Shown piece by piece: positions 8,563 through 18,677 of a stretch of 64,000 bases of DNA. The position numbers and the translations under genes are program-made. Below the pieces are notes generated by a model that worked only from the letters and a program-made list of their open reading frames with translations, was not told the origin of the DNA and ran no database searches. The DNA lies in assembly GCF_905120475.1 (NCBI RefSeq), contig NZ_CAJHOE010000001.1, positions 372,001 to 436,000 of the forward strand. The letters are read 5' to 3'. This DNA comes from Campylobacter suis. GTDB lineage: Bacteria > Campylobacterota > Campylobacteria > Campylobacterales > Campylobacteraceae. Within the stretch, counting starts at the first letter, position 1; the number at the start of each line of letters is the position of its first letter.

Positions 8563-10971
8563 TTGCAGATAAATGAATCTAGAATTTTACCAACAGAACT
8601 TCCGATAATAGTCGAGGACGAGCTATTTTTATATCCGTTTATGATAACGCCACTATTTTTAAGTGATGAGGAAAATTTACGCGCGCTTGATGTTGCCTTG
8701 GCAAATGAGTCGCCTGTGCTTATCGTACCTAGTAAGCCACAAAATGATGGCGCAAGAGACTTTGAGAGCATTTATGATGCTGGGGTTATAGGCACTATAA
8801 TGCGTCGTGTGCCGCTACCTGATGGGCGTGTTAAAATTTTATTTCAAGGCATGGAAAAGGGTCGTATCGTTAAGCAGATGTCTAAAATGCCTTTGCAAGC
8901 GGTCGTAGATATACTTCATGTTGTGCGCCCATCACAGGTAAAAACTGACGCACTAATCGTTGTTTTACGAGAAAAGGTAAGAGAGTTATCGCAGTTTAGC
9001 CACTTTTTCCCACCAGACTTGCTTAAGACTATCGAAGAGAGCGTGGAAGCTGTTAGGGTTTGCGACCTTGTTTCGTCTGCTTTAAGGCTTAAAAAGCAGA
9101 TAGCTTATAGCTTTTTTATTGAGGAAAATTTGGAGCAGAGACTGCTAAAACTCATTGATTATGTTATCGAGGAGATAGAGGCAAATAAGCTTCAAAAAGA
9201 GATAAAAAATAAAGTTCATTCAAAGATAGATAAGACAAATAAAGAGTACTTTTTAAAAGAGCAACTTAAACAAATTCAAGCTGAGTTGGGGGCGAATTCT
9301 GATAGAGATGAAGAGATCGAGGAGTATCGCAAAAAGCTTGACGGTAAGAAAAAATTTATGGGCGAAGATGCCTATAAAGAGATAAAAAAACAAATAGACA
9401 AGCTTAGCCGTATGCACCCTGATAGCGCTGACGCAAACACGATTCAAAGTTATCTTGACTGGGTGCTTGAAGTGCCATTTGAAAATGTATCTAAAAAGCG
9501 CTCATCAATAGCTGAAGTAAGCAAACACCTAAATGCCGATCATCATAGTCTAGAAAAGCCAAAAGAGCGCATAGAGGAGTATTTTGCACTTCGTGAGTTG
9601 CTTGAGCTTCGTGGTATAAATGAAAAGGTAAATAACGGCGCTATTTTGTGCTTTGCGGGACCTCCAGGCGTTGGTAAAACCAGCCTTGCAAACTCTATCG
9701 CAAAGGCACTAAAACGCGAGCTTGTGCGTATAGCACTTGGCGGGCTTGAAGATGTAAATGAACTTCGCGGGCACCGCAGAACCTACATCGGAGCAATGCC
9801 TGGGCGAATAGTGCAAGGACTCATTGAAGCTAAGCAGATGAATCCAGTCGTGGTTTTAGATGAGATAGATAAGGTTGGCAGAAGCTACCGTGGCGATCCA
9901 ACGGCTGTTTTGCTTGAAATTTTAGACCCTGAACAAAATAATAAATTTAGGGATTATTATTTAAATTTTAACATTGATCTTAGTAAAGTTATATTTATAG
10001 CAACTGCAAACGATGTAAGCGCGATACCAGCGCCACTTCGCGATAGAATGGAGTTTATACAACTTAGTTCATATACCCCGCAAGAAAAATTTGAGATAGC
10101 TAAAAAATATCTTGTGCCACAAGAGCTTAAAAAACATGGCTTAAAATCAAGTGATGTTAGTATTGCAAAAGATGCGCTTGAACTCATAATAGCCGAATAC
10201 ACTCGTGAAAGCGGAGTACGGAATTTGCGCCGTAGGATAGCTGATATTTTGCGTAAGGTTGCAAAAAATATCCTTATAAAAAATGATGGCAAAGTAAGCG
10301 TAACGGCTAAAAATTTAAAAGACTTCTTAGAAAAAAAGGTCTATGAGATCGAAACTGCAGATAAAAAAGATAAAGTAGGGCAGGTAAATGGTCTTGCTTG
10401 GACAAGTGTTGGCGGTGATGTTCTTCGTATTGAAGCTATTCGCATTCAGGGCAAGGGTGCTATGCAAATCACGGGACAGCTTGGTGATGTGATGAAGGAG
10501 AGTGCTCAGATAGCATTTAGTGTGGTTAAGGTGCTAATAGACAACAAAAAGATCAAAGTGCCGATGAGTATCGTTCCAAAATTTGATGATGATAAAAGAA
10601 AGCTTGAGCCTAGTGATGTTTACCGCAGGTATGACTTGCATGTGCATGTGCCAGAAGGTGCAACGCCAAAAGATGGTCCAAGCGCTGGTATAACTATGGT
10701 AACGGCGATAGCATCAATACTAACGGATATAAAAGTTCGACACGATGTAGCAATGACTGGCGAGATAACACTAAGTGGCAGGGTGTTGCCTATTGGTGGA
10801 TTAAAAGAGAAACTTATCGCGGCTCATAAAGCAGGCATAAAAATAGCGCTAATCCCGCGCAAAAATTTTGAAAGGGATTTAAAAGATATACCAGAAGATG
10901 TAAAAAAGGATATTAAGATAGTTGCAGTAGATGTTATTGAAGATGTCTTAAAACACGCACTTGTCAAATAG
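8563..10971 (+). CDS. lon: ATP-dependent protease Lon
   Basis: Lon degrades misfolded and regulatory proteins in the cytoplasm. The 802-residue protein has an N-terminal substrate-binding domain, the AAA module with Walker A GPPGVGKT (about residues 366-373) and Walker [10 protein letters not shown], and the C-terminal S16 protease domain with the Ser-Lys dyad S707 (PKDGPSAG) and K750 (GGLKEKL). The start is TTG at 8563 behind an AGGAGAG site; no nearby ATG fits. It is probably co-transcribed with bamD. I see no HspR or CIRCE operator in front of it. Confidence 0.97.
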   Translation: MQINESRILPTELPIIVEDELFLYPFMITPLFLSDEENLRALDVALANESPVLIVPSKPQNDGARDFESIYDAGVIGTIMRRVPLPDGRVKILFQGMEKGRIVKQMSKMPLQAVVDILHVVRPSQVKTDALIVVLREKVRELSQFSHFFPPDLLKTIEESVEAVRVCDLVSSALRLKKQIAYSFFIEENLEQRLLKLIDYVIEEIEANKLQKEIKNKVHSKIDKTNKEYFLKEQLKQIQAELGANSDRDEEIEEYRKKLDGKKKFMGEDAYKEIKKQIDKLSRMHPDSADANTIQSYLDWVLEVPFENVSKKRSSIAEVSKHLNADHHSLEKPKERIEEYFALRELLELRGINEKVNNGAILCFAGPPGVGKTSLANSIAKALKRELVRIALGGLEDVNELRGHRRTYIGAMPGRIVQGLIEAKQMNPVVVLDEIDKVGRSYRGDPTAVLLEILDPEQNNKFRDYYLNFNIDLSKVIFIATANDVSAIPAPLRDRMEFIQLSSYTPQEKFEIAKKYLVPQELKKHGLKSSDVSIAKDALELIIAEYTRESGVRNLRRRIADILRKVAKNILIKNDGKVSVTAKNLKDFLEKKVYEIETADKKDKVGQVNGLAWTSVGGDVLRIEAIRIQGKGAMQITGQLGDVMKESAQIAFSVVKVLIDNKKIKVPMSIVPKFDDDKRKLEPSDVYRRYDLHVHVPEGATPKDGPSAGITMVTAIASILTDIKVRHDVAMTGEITLSGRVLPIGGLKEKLIAAHKAGIKIALIPRKNFERDLKDIPEDVKKDIKIVAVDVIEDVLKHALVK

Positions 10972-10984
10972 TATCGATATAAGC

Positions 10985-11011
10985 TGGCTAGGAGAGCTCC
11001 TAGCCAAATTT
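10985..11011. terminator. Bidirectional terminator between lon and norZ
   Basis: A 10-base-pair stem (TGGCTAGGAG / CTCCTAGCCA, loop AG) lies between the two convergent genes and is followed on the plus strand by AATTTTT. Confidence 0.8.
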
Positions 11012-13243
11012 TTAAGCTTTTTTGCTTGTTATAAATTTTATAATTTGCAATAAGAAGCAAAGACCACCTATAATAAATATCGTATCGCCAATCATTCTGA
11101 CCCAGCGCAATGTCTGTAGATGTTCACCTTGTAAAAACTCAGCACTTCTGGCATACCACATACCATGTTCTAGACTTGCAAATGCTTGAAAAATTCCTAT
11201 CGGCAGCAGTGATGTTAAGATCATTAGCATAAGTCCCCAATTTAGCGACCAAAAGCCTATTTTCATAAGTTTATCATCAAAACTTTGACCCTTATAAAGA
11301 TATGTTGCAACTAGCCAAACAAAGCCAAGTGCTAAAAAGCCATAAACCCCAAAGAGTGCCGCATGTGCATGAACTGGCGTAGTGTTAAGACCTTGTATGT
11401 AAAATAATGCTATAGGTGGGTTAATGAGAAAACCAAAAACACCAGCGCCTAGCATATTCCAAAATGCAACTGCTATGAAGCAATAAAGTGGCCACTTAAG
11501 CGTTTTTGCCCAAGTTGTGGCAAATTGCAGGCGATACTGATGAAATGCTTCAGAGCCCAAAAGCACAAGCGGAACTACTTCTAGGGCTGAAAAAGTTGCG
11601 CCAACAGCCATTATGGGCGTAGTTGTGCCTGAAAAGTATAGATGGTGAAATGTTCCAGGGATCCCGCCTATCATAAAGATAGATGCGCTCGCAAGCGTGC
11701 TAAATGTAGCAAATTTCTTTGAGACAAGGCCAAGGCTAACAAAAACAAATGCAAGCGAAGCAGTAGCAAACACCTCAAAAAAGCCCTCAACCCAAAGATG
11801 TACAACCCACCAACGCCAGTACTCCATAACAGGGATCGGGTCGTGCTGACCATACATAAGTCCAGCGCCATAAAACAGACCGACTGCGATTGCAGATGCG
11901 CAAAATATTGCTAGCAAATTTTTATCTCCGTCCGCTCTAAGACCACCGACAAATCCACGAAGTAGCAACACCATCCATATCACAAGCCCTACAAAAAGTA
12001 TGATCTGCCACACTCTGCCAAGCTCAATATACTCGTATCCTTGGTGCCCTAGCCAAAAGCTTAAATTTATAGGCATGATGTTTGCTATGGCTAGATATTC
12101 GCCAGCAAAACTACCAATAACAAGAACTAGCAGTGCGTAAAATAACAGATCAACCCCTAGTTTTTGAAATTTAGGATCTTTGCCACCATTAATGATTGGC
12201 GCTAAAAATAACCCAGCCGCCAAAAATCCAGTAGCTATCCAAAATATACTAGATTGAATATGCCAAGTACGAGCTAGTGAGTAAGGAATATACTGTGAAA
12301 CATCTATCCCATAAAAGTGCTGCCCTTCGACTGTGTAGTGAGCGACAAATCCACCCATCATAAACTGAAATGCAAAAAGAGCAACTGTAACAAACAGATA
12401 CTTGCTAAGTGCTTTTTGGCTTGGAGTAAGCGATAAAAGTGATAGTGGATCAGAGCTTGGTGGGGCTAAATGCTCATCATCTTTTTTGCCGTAAAATTCG
12501 CTAAACCACACAAGAAGCCCTATGCCTGCTAGCAGTAAAACTATGCTTGTTACTGACCAAAATATATTTTCACTAGTAGGAACATTGTCGATTAAAGGCT
12601 CATGTGGCCAGTTGTTTGTGTATGTTGCGTCAGAATTTGGACGGTTTGTGCTAGCCGCCCAGCTTGTGTAAAAGAAAAAGGCATTTAGCTCATCTCTGTT
12701 TTCTTTACCTGGGAGTGTATTTGTTTTCATAGCGTAGGCTTTGCGAATATCATCAAATTTCGCATCATCGCCAAATAAAGCACTATACTCATCGCTTACT
12801 ATCTTTATCGCAGCTATCCTATCAGCGCTAAGGATTACACTATCGTTTGTGACGCTATTTGTGCGGTATTGAGCCTTTAGTTCTGTTTTTAGCGTTGCTT
12901 TTTGGATTTCATTAAGCTCATCATAGTTTTTGGCATATTTTTGCTTTGAGATGATTTGCAAAAATGCTACAAGCTCCTTGTGTAGCCAGTCAGCACTCCA
13001 GTCAGGCGCCTGATATGCTCCATGCCCCCAAATAGAACCAAGCTGCATACCGCCAATACTTTGCCAAGCCTCTTGACCTTTGAGAATTTTCTCTTTTGAG
13101 ATGACGGTATTACCGTTTTGATCTTTAAAGTCTATGATTGGAGGTGAGCTACGATACACCTCGACGCCGTAATAGCCTAAAATTCCAAAAGCGATGGTAA
13201 GAACTGCGACCAGTGTTAACCAATACTTTTTGTATTCACGCAT
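11012..13243 (-). CDS. norZ: Quinol-dependent nitric oxide reductase (qNOR)
   Basis: This single-subunit enzyme reduces nitric oxide to nitrous oxide with electrons from quinol, for nitrate or nitrite respiration or NO detoxification. The 743-residue protein starts with a membrane anchor followed by the long periplasmic quinol-reductase extension that marks qNOR, then a haem-copper oxidase-like core with HLWVEGFFEVFAT, HHLYFSG and VHAHAALFGVYG carrying metal- and haem-ligand histidines and the conserved glutamates. A Crp/Fnr-type box lies upstream. It stands between lon and ychF as a single gene. Confidence 0.95.
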   Translation of the reverse strand: MREYKKYWLTLVAVLTIAFGILGYYGVEVYRSSPPIIDFKDQNGNTVISKEKILKGQEAWQSIGGMQLGSIWGHGAYQAPDWSADWLHKELVAFLQIISKQKYAKNYDELNEIQKATLKTELKAQYRTNSVTNDSVILSADRIAAIKIVSDEYSALFGDDAKFDDIRKAYAMKTNTLPGKENRDELNAFFFYTSWAASTNRPNSDATYTNNWPHEPLIDNVPTSENIFWSVTSIVLLLAGIGLLVWFSEFYGKKDDEHLAPPSSDPLSLLSLTPSQKALSKYLFVTVALFAFQFMMGGFVAHYTVEGQHFYGIDVSQYIPYSLARTWHIQSSIFWIATGFLAAGLFLAPIINGGKDPKFQKLGVDLLFYALLVLVIGSFAGEYLAIANIMPINLSFWLGHQGYEYIELGRVWQIILFVGLVIWMVLLLRGFVGGLRADGDKNLLAIFCASAIAVGLFYGAGLMYGQHDPIPVMEYWRWWVVHLWVEGFFEVFATASLAFVFVSLGLVSKKFATFSTLASASIFMIGGIPGTFHHLYFSGTTTPIMAVGATFSALEVVPLVLLGSEAFHQYRLQFATTWAKTLKWPLYCFIAVAFWNMLGAGVFGFLINPPIALFYIQGLNTTPVHAHAALFGVYGFLALGFVWLVATYLYKGQSFDDKLMKIGFWSLNWGLMLMILTSLLPIGIFQAFASLEHGMWYARSAEFLQGEHLQTLRWVRMIGDTIFIIGGLCFLLQIIKFITSKKA

Positions 13244-13272
13244 AAAAGCTCCTTATTTTAAAATTCGGAGTA

Positions 13273-13278
13273 ATTTTA
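13273..13278 (-). promoter_or_regulatory. Candidate -10 element of norZ
   Basis: TAAAAT on the minus strand, about 30 bases upstream of the norZ ATG and correctly spaced from the Fnr-type box at 13302-13315. No clear -35 hexamer is present, as expected for an activator-dependent promoter. Confidence 0.45.
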
Positions 13279-13301
13279 TCGTGTTTTTTTATTACTTTTC
13301 A

Positions 13302-13315
13302 ATGATGTATATCAA
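13302..13315 (-). promoter_or_regulatory. Crp/Fnr-family operator upstream of norZ
   Basis: On the norZ strand the sequence reads TTGAT-ATAC-ATCAT, one base from the Fnr consensus TTGAT-N4-ATCAA. Its centre lies about 41.5 bases before the start site implied by the -10 candidate TAAAAT (plus-strand ATTTTA at 13273-13278), the geometry of a class II activator. The regulator could be an Fnr-, Nnr- or NssR-like protein. Confidence 0.6.
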
Positions 13316-13394
13316 GACTAAAATACCCTTTTACTCTTTTTTAGAAATTTGGATAGAAGTTTACCCTGCGATATGGTTTGTAGGGTAAAATTTG

Positions 13395-14498
13395 TTAGAC
13401 ATTAAACCTAAAATGCATTACATCGCCATCTTTTACGATGTAGTCTTTGCCTTCAAGTCGCATTTTACCAGCCTCTTTTGCTGGTGTTTCTCCACCGCAA
13501 GCTATATAGTCATCATAGGCTATAACCTCCACCCTTATAAAGCCTCGCTCAAAGTCGTTGTGTATGACAGAGGCTGCTTTTGGTGCTTTAAAGCCATTTG
13601 TTATGGTCCATGCTCGCACCTCCACAACACCAGCGGTAAAGTAGCTTATGAGATTAAGCTTGCTAAATGCCGTTCTGATGATCTTTTCAAGACCACTCTC
13701 ACTTGCCCCCAAAGAGCTTAAAAACTCATGAGCCTCTTCATCGCTTAGACCAACAAGCTCCTCTTCTATTTTAGCACATAGCTTTATGACCTCATGTCCT
13801 GACTGGCCTGCGTATTCTTTTAGTTTTATTACATATTCGTTATCTACTGAAAGCCCCTCTTCATCGACATTTGCTCCATAAATAACCTCTTTTGCGCTTA
13901 GCAAACGAAGCTCTTTGTTTAAAGCTATAAAAGTATCATTTTCACGCTCTGCAAAACTACTTGCCGACTTGCCGTCATTTAGATGAGCTAAAAGTAAATT
14001 TGCTATCTCTAAACTCTCTTTTGCCCCCTTTGCGTTTGCTTTTGCTTCGCGTGTTAGTCTTTCTATTTTTTTGCTTAGTTGCTCTATATCGGCCAAAATA
14101 AGCTCGGTCTGGATGATCTCTATATCCCTAACCGGATCTACTCCACCCTCAACATGTGTGATATTTTCATCGTTAAAGCAGCGCACGATATGTAGTATCA
14201 TCTCTGTTTCGCGGATATTTGATAGAAATTTATTGCCAAGTCCTTCGCCTTTGCTAGCACCCTTGACAAGCCCTGCGATATCTACAAATTCTATCGTTGA
14301 GTATTGAATTTTATTTGGATTTACTATCTTTGCAAGCTCGTTTAGTCGCTTGTCTGGGACTGGAACGATAGCCTTGTTTGGCTCTATCGTGCAAAATGGA
14401 TAGTTAGCACTTTCGGCATTTTGTGCCTTTGTTAGGGCATTAAATGTTGTTGATTTGCCGACATTTGGAAGTCCTACGATACCTACGCCTAGACTCAT
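13395..14498 (-). CDS. ychF: Ribosome-binding ATPase/GTPase YchF
   Basis: YchF is an OBG-family P-loop NTPase that prefers ATP and associates with ribosomes and oxidative stress control. The 367 residues show the G1 motif GLPNVGKST near residue 9, the G3 motif DIAGLVKGASKGEGLG, and the C-terminal TGS-like domain ending in GDVMHFRFNV. An AGGAGAAAA ribosome site precedes the ATG. The order ychF-pepA-dedA-apt-(coiled coil)-rpiB matches, from memory, a C. jejuni block. Confidence 0.96.
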   Translation of the reverse strand: MSLGVGIVGLPNVGKSTTFNALTKAQNAESANYPFCTIEPNKAIVPVPDKRLNELAKIVNPNKIQYSTIEFVDIAGLVKGASKGEGLGNKFLSNIRETEMILHIVRCFNDENITHVEGGVDPVRDIEIIQTELILADIEQLSKKIERLTREAKANAKGAKESLEIANLLLAHLNDGKSASSFAERENDTFIALNKELRLLSAKEVIYGANVDEEGLSVDNEYVIKLKEYAGQSGHEVIKLCAKIEEELVGLSDEEAHEFLSSLGASESGLEKIIRTAFSKLNLISYFTAGVVEVRAWTITNGFKAPKAASVIHNDFERGFIRVEVIAYDDYIACGGETPAKEAGKMRLEGKDYIVKDGDVMHFRFNV

Positions 14499-14605
14499 TT
14501 ATCATTTTCTCCTTTTTGTATTCTTATTTTTTGTTTAAAGCATGGACAAGTGGTTAAGGTTACAAATAACCACTTTACCCCTGTAAGTTGTGCAAGCAAA
14601 TTTGC

Positions 14606-16060
14606 CTATTTCTCTTCTTTCGCCAATGCTTGCAAATAGTATAAATTCATCCTAACACCAGCTCCACTTGCACCAGCTTGGTTATACCCCCATGCCTTTT
14701 CTATATAGGCTGGGCCCGCGATATCTTGGTGTATCCATTTGTCTTTATACTCATCTTTGATAAATTTATCTAAGAAAATTCCAGCCGTAATAGCTCCGCC
14801 GTATCTACTAGAAGCTGTGTTGCTAATGTCTGCGATTTGGCTTTTTACAAGCTCTTTTAGATATGGGTTAAACTCTAAAACCGTATTTAGCTCGCCACTT
14901 TTTGCTGATTTTGCTTTAAATTGTGCTTTTAGCTCTTCGTTGTTGCCCATTATTGCACTTGTGTATTCGCCAAGTCCGACCACGCAAGCACCAGTTAAAG
15001 TTGCCATATCTATAAGTAAGTCCGGTTTAAAATCTTGTGCGTAACTAAGACAGTCCGCTAGCACTAAGCGTCCTTCTGCGTCAGTGTTTCTTACCTCTAT
15101 GCTTACGCCAGAGCGAGAGATCAAGACATCATCTGGCTTGTATGCGTTGCCGCCTATCATATTTTCAGTTGCACCCAATATAGCATGAATTTCAAATGGT
15201 AGCTCTAGCTCGCTAGCCCCTTTTATTATACCAAGAGCGGCCGCTGCACCACTTTTATCGGCTTTCATCGTAATCATATAATCAGCTGGCTTTAAGCTAA
15301 GCCCGCCACTATCATAAGTAAGCCCCTTACCTACAAACACGATACGCTTTTTGGGTGATTTTGGTTTGTATGTTAGGTGTATCAGCCTTGGTGGATGGAT
15401 AGAGGCTCGATTTACTGCCAAAAATGCACCCATTTTTTCTTTTGCTAAAAATTTCTCATCATGCACTTTGCAAGTTACATTTTTTAGCTCTTTTGCAAGA
15501 TTTTGGGCGTCTTGTGCCATTTTTAGCGGAGTGTAAATTTCTGGAATTTCATTTACTATATCTTTTGTAAAATTTGTTGCATTTGCCATGATTTGACCGT
15601 GTAAAAATCCATCCTTGGCATCATCTGGACGGATTTTTTCGCCATTAAACTCATCTGAGCTAAAAATCACCTCTTTTAAACTATAAGTTTCTTTTTTTTC
15701 TTTGTATTTACTAAACTCATATCCTCCAAGTAACATCCCTTCAACTATCGCATGAAAGCTTAGTTTTTGGCATTTTACTACATATGAGTTAAGTTTTATG
15801 CTTTTTATATTTAGTGCTTTTATAGCATTATATGCCTTTGCACTAGCTATCCTAAGCTCGTCATATCCAAGCTTGCTAAGTGGGACATAAACTCTTTTGC
15901 TTTCGCTTAAAAGCAAAACTCCGTCACCTTTATAGTTTGTAAATTTAAATGTCTTTTCGTCTTTGATAAATTTATGCTTTAAATTTTTATCAACTACAAA
16001 AATAAGCTCTAAATCAGCCTTTATATCGTCTATCTTTTTATCAACTATGCTAAATTTCAT
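14606..16060 (-). CDS. pepA: Leucyl aminopeptidase PepA
   Basis: This M17 metallo-aminopeptidase releases N-terminal residues from peptides; in some bacteria it also binds DNA. The 484-residue protein has the C-terminal catalytic domain with metal and catalytic residues in MKADKSGAAA and the NTDAEGRLVLAD signature, and DMATLTGACVVGLG. The gene overlaps the preceding DedA gene by 4 bases. Length and motifs are normal. Confidence 0.95.
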   Translation of the reverse strand: MKFSIVDKKIDDIKADLELIFVVDKNLKHKFIKDEKTFKFTNYKGDGVLLLSESKRVYVPLSKLGYDELRIASAKAYNAIKALNIKSIKLNSYVVKCQKLSFHAIVEGMLLGGYEFSKYKEKKETYSLKEVIFSSDEFNGEKIRPDDAKDGFLHGQIMANATNFTKDIVNEIPEIYTPLKMAQDAQNLAKELKNVTCKVHDEKFLAKEKMGAFLAVNRASIHPPRLIHLTYKPKSPKKRIVFVGKGLTYDSGGLSLKPADYMITMKADKSGAAAALGIIKGASELELPFEIHAILGATENMIGGNAYKPDDVLISRSGVSIEVRNTDAEGRLVLADCLSYAQDFKPDLLIDMATLTGACVVGLGEYTSAIMGNNEELKAQFKAKSAKSGELNTVLEFNPYLKELVKSQIADISNTASSRYGGAITAGIFLDKFIKDEYKDKWIHQDIAGPAYIEKAWGYNQAGASGAGVRMNLYYLQALAKEEK

Positions 16061-16647
16061 CTATTTTTCTTTTTCCTTTCGTTTAATATCTTGTTTTCAA
16101 TATGCTTAAACCCATATAAAATACTTCCTAAAAACATCAAAACCACTGGCACTGCGATATACCAATGCTCTTTTGCATATTTTAAGACCTCTAAAATTTT
16201 ATCTCCCAAATACCAAGCAGGTATTATAGTGATGGCTGCCCAACACCAAGCTGATATTAGGTTTATAAAGGCAAATTTTTTAGAACTATATCGCGTTACA
16301 CCTATGCTCATCGGTATAACAGTGCGAAAGCCATACATATAGCGTTGCACGAAGATTATCGGCCAGCCATACTTTTTAAGCAACATATGAGCAATAGCAA
16401 ATTTTCGTCTTTGTGAGTGAAGTTTTGTTGTGATATAGTTTTTGTTGTATCTGCCTATGTAAAAATACACCTGATCTCCCGCAAAGCCGCCAAGCCCAGC
16501 GATAAATATCGCAAGCCCTAGATTCATATCTCCTGAGTGAGAGAGTATTCCGCCCATGATAAGTGCCATCTCTCCCTCCATCATACACCAGATAAAAAGT
16601 ATGATGTAGCCGTATTCTTTTAGAAGTCCTATGAAAAACTCTTCCAC
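16057..16647 (-). CDS. DedA family inner-membrane protein
   Basis: A 196-residue membrane protein of the DedA/SNARE-associated family, whose members flip lipid carriers or maintain proton motive force; the precise role here is unknown. It shows the E-x(3)-G-x(3)-P-like entrance region (MMEGEMALIMGGILSHSGD), the GDQVYFYIGRY segment and the basic RYMYGFRTVIPMSIGVTR motif typical of the family. It overlaps pepA by 4 bases and begins one base after the end of apt. Confidence 0.88.
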   Translation of the reverse strand: MEEFFIGLLKEYGYIILFIWCMMEGEMALIMGGILSHSGDMNLGLAIFIAGLGGFAGDQVYFYIGRYNKNYITTKLHSQRRKFAIAHMLLKKYGWPIIFVQRYMYGFRTVIPMSIGVTRYSSKKFAFINLISAWCWAAITIIPAWYLGDKILEVLKYAKEHWYIAVPVVLMFLGSILYGFKHIENKILNERKKKNR

Positions 16648-17196
16648 CTAGACCTCCAACACGCTATAAATTTTAGTCAGCTTTGCTATCTCGCTCTCGC
16701 CTTTTAGCTCTTTCAAATTTATTATAAAACACGCCTCAACGCAGTTTGCATTTGCCTGTTTTATAAGCTCGACAGACGCTTTTGCTGTGCCACCAGTTGC
16801 TATTAGGTCATCTATTAAAAGTACCTTTGCTTCTTTTTTGCCACAAAACGCATCAATATGCATCTGTACTTCATCTACGCCGTATTCAAGGGTGTATTTT
16901 TGTGAGATTGTGATATATGGCAGTTTTTTTGGTTTGCGTATAGGAACAAAGCCGATGTTTAGCCTAGCTGCAAGAGCTGCTCCAAAAATAAATCCGCGAC
17001 TTTCGATACCCACTATATGATCAAGCCCGTAGCTTTCATAGCGTTTTTGCAAGTGATCGATAAGAAATTTAAACGCTTCTTTGTTGTTTAAAAGTGTAGT
17101 TATATCTCTAAAAATAATGCCTGGCTTTGGAAAGTCATGAACCGAGCGTATCGTATCAAGCAGATAATCTTGCTCTTTTTTGTCTAAAACTATCAT
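16648..17196 (-). CDS. apt: Adenine phosphoribosyltransferase
   Basis: Apt salvages adenine to AMP with PRPP. The 182-residue protein has the PRPP-binding motif [16 protein letters not shown] at about residue 125, [14 protein letters not shown] for base recognition and [11 protein letters not shown]. It has an [12 protein letters not shown] start typical of Apt. It lies in the pepA operon direction, between a coiled-coil protein and the DedA gene. Confidence 0.95.
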   Translation of the reverse strand: MIVLDKKEQDYLLDTIRSVHDFPKPGIIFRDITTLLNNKEAFKFLIDHLQKRYESYGLDHIVGIESRGFIFGAALAARLNIGFVPIRKPKKLPYITISQKYTLEYGVDEVQMHIDAFCGKKEAKVLLIDDLIATGGTAKASVELIKQANANCVEACFIINLKELKGESEIAKLTKIYSVLEV

Positions 17197-17214
17197 ATTT
17201 TTCCTTGTCTAAAT

Positions 17215-17547
17215 TTATAGCAATGCTTCAATCTTGCCTTCAAGCTCACGGATACGACCACGCAGTTTATCATTTTCTAATCGGTATTGAGAATTTCTTG
17301 TGCGTAGTGAAGTTACATCGTTTTTGCTTTTTGTAAGCTCTTCAGTTAAGATGTCTATATTGCCTAGACTGCGTTGAATTTGAATTTGTAGTTTGCGGAT
17401 GACTACTTCTGTGTCTTGAAGGTTATGTTTCATATAATCTTTAGTCGTTCGCTCTTTTTTTAGTAAAGTTTTAAAATAAAAAACCATAACCACAAGATAT
17501 ATACAAATGCACGCAAGTATCGTGATAAAGAGCCAGTCGCCAAACAT
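17215..17547 (-). CDS. Membrane-anchored coiled-coil protein of unknown function
   Basis: The 110-residue product has one N-terminal membrane helix (WLFITILACICIYLVVMVFY) and then a continuous heptad-rich, charged region to the C-terminus (KLQIQIQRSLGNIDILTEEL; ENDKLRGRIRELEGKIEALL). The topology resembles small septum or shape factors, but I do not recognise a named family. It begins 2 bases after the end of rpiB and is 18 bases before apt; a similar gene holds this place in C. jejuni from memory. Confidence 0.75.
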   Translation of the reverse strand: MFGDWLFITILACICIYLVVMVFYFKTLLKKERTTKDYMKHNLQDTEVVIRKLQIQIQRSLGNIDILTEELTKSKNDVTSLRTRNSQYRLENDKLRGRIRELEGKIEALL

Positions 17548-17549
17548 AT

Positions 17550-17993
17550 CTATCCTTTTGTTTCTATCTTTTTTACTCTGTTTTCGTGTCTGCCGCCAGC
17601 AAATTGTGTTGTAAAAAATGCTTTTAACATCTCTTTTGCTAGGTCAAGATCAATAACTCTTGCTCCAAATGCTATGACATTTGCGTCATTGTGCTCTCTT
17701 GCAAGTATCGCTGTATCTACATTATGACAGAGTGCAGCACGCACACCTTCGTGGCGATTTGCAGCTATGGAAATTCCAATGCCTGTACCACATATCAAAA
17801 CGCCGTAGGTTTTATCATCTATTTTTTTAGCAAGCGAGTGTGCAAAATCTGGATAATCAACACTAGTTTTTGCGTCATTTGCACCAAGGTCAATTATTTG
17901 AAAGTCAAATTTTGCCCTTAAATACTCCTTGATTTGCTCTTTCATCTCAAAACCAGCATGGTCAGAGGCTATTAAAATCGTATCAATTTTCAT
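17550..17993 (-). CDS. rpiB: Ribose-5-phosphate isomerase B
   Basis: RpiB interconverts ribose-5-phosphate and ribulose-5-phosphate in the pentose phosphate pathway. The 147-residue protein shows the N-terminal ASDHAGFEMK, the GVDYPDFA-like segment (SVDYPDFAHS) and the catalytic cysteine region LICGTGIGISIAANR. Length is standard for the LacAB/RpiB family. Confidence 0.95.
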   Translation of the reverse strand: MKIDTILIASDHAGFEMKEQIKEYLRAKFDFQIIDLGANDAKTSVDYPDFAHSLAKKIDDKTYGVLICGTGIGISIAANRHEGVRAALCHNVDTAILAREHNDANVIAFGARVIDLDLAKEMLKAFFTTQFAGGRHENRVKKIETKG

Positions 17994-18029
17994 AAAAACT
18001 CTCTTATAAAATTTTTAAAATTATACACA

Positions 18030-18677
18030 CTATAATGTCACAAGTAGCTTAAATACGCTATGTATAGGCGCAAAAACATATTGAGAAATAGGGCTTATAA
18101 TAACAACTATCAAAACCACCATACCCCAGCGCTCAGCAGAATAAAGCTTGTCGGCTAAATTTTTAAGACCAAGCATGCAAAGTATGTATATAACGGCTTT
18201 AAATCCATCAAGTGGCGGAAATGGGTAGAGATTAAAAAGCCCTAAAAATAAATTTACACTAAATAGCAAAAATATAAACTGTACACTAAGTTCATTAAAA
18301 TGGCTTGCAAAATTTTTAAGTAAAAATAAAAATAAAATTGCCAAAAAGATATTATAAAAAATGCCCGCAAGTGCCACAAATACATCAGCTTTGTATCCGC
18401 CATTTCTAAGCACAACTGACATATTTACAGGAACTGGCTTTGCCCATCCAAAGCAAAATCCAGTTGTAAAATATAGCAAAGCAGGAACAAGTATCGTTCC
18501 TATCGGATCGACATGCTTTATGGGGTTTGGACTTAGTCTGCCAAGGTTTTTTGCTGTGCTATCACCAAATTTAAAGGCTACCCAGCCATGCATTATCTCA
18601 TGACCAACTATAGCGATGATAAGTGCGGCTAGCAAAAGTAGGGCAAAAATGGGATCAAAGTTAGTAAAGTCCATCAA
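18030..18677 (-). CDS. Site-2 protease family (M50) zinc metalloprotease
   Basis: An intramembrane metalloprotease of the M50 rhomboid-like site-2 class. The zinc motif HExxH is HEIMH in the first membrane helix (GHEIMHGWVAFKFGD, near residue 26), and the third ligand is the aspartate of FPPLDGFK near residue 150. The 215-residue, multi-span protein has no PDZ domain, so it is the minimal subfamily whose substrates are unknown. It overlaps lepB by 17 bases. Confidence 0.9.
   Translation of the reverse strand: MMDFTNFDPIFALLLLAALIIAIVGHEIMHGWVAFKFGDSTAKNLGRLSPNPIKHVDPIGTILVPALLYFTTGFCFGWAKPVPVNMSVVLRNGGYKADVFVALAGIFYNIFLAILFLFLLKNFASHFNELSVQFIFLLFSVNLFLGLFNLYPFPPLDGFKAVIYILCMLGLKNLADKLYSAERWGMVVLIVVIISPISQYVFAPIHSVFKLLVTL

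Noticed and set aside
10973-10984. CGATATAA resembling a sigma-28 -10 after lon
   Set aside because: No -35 at the proper distance and no gene downstream on that strand; it leads straight into the terminator.
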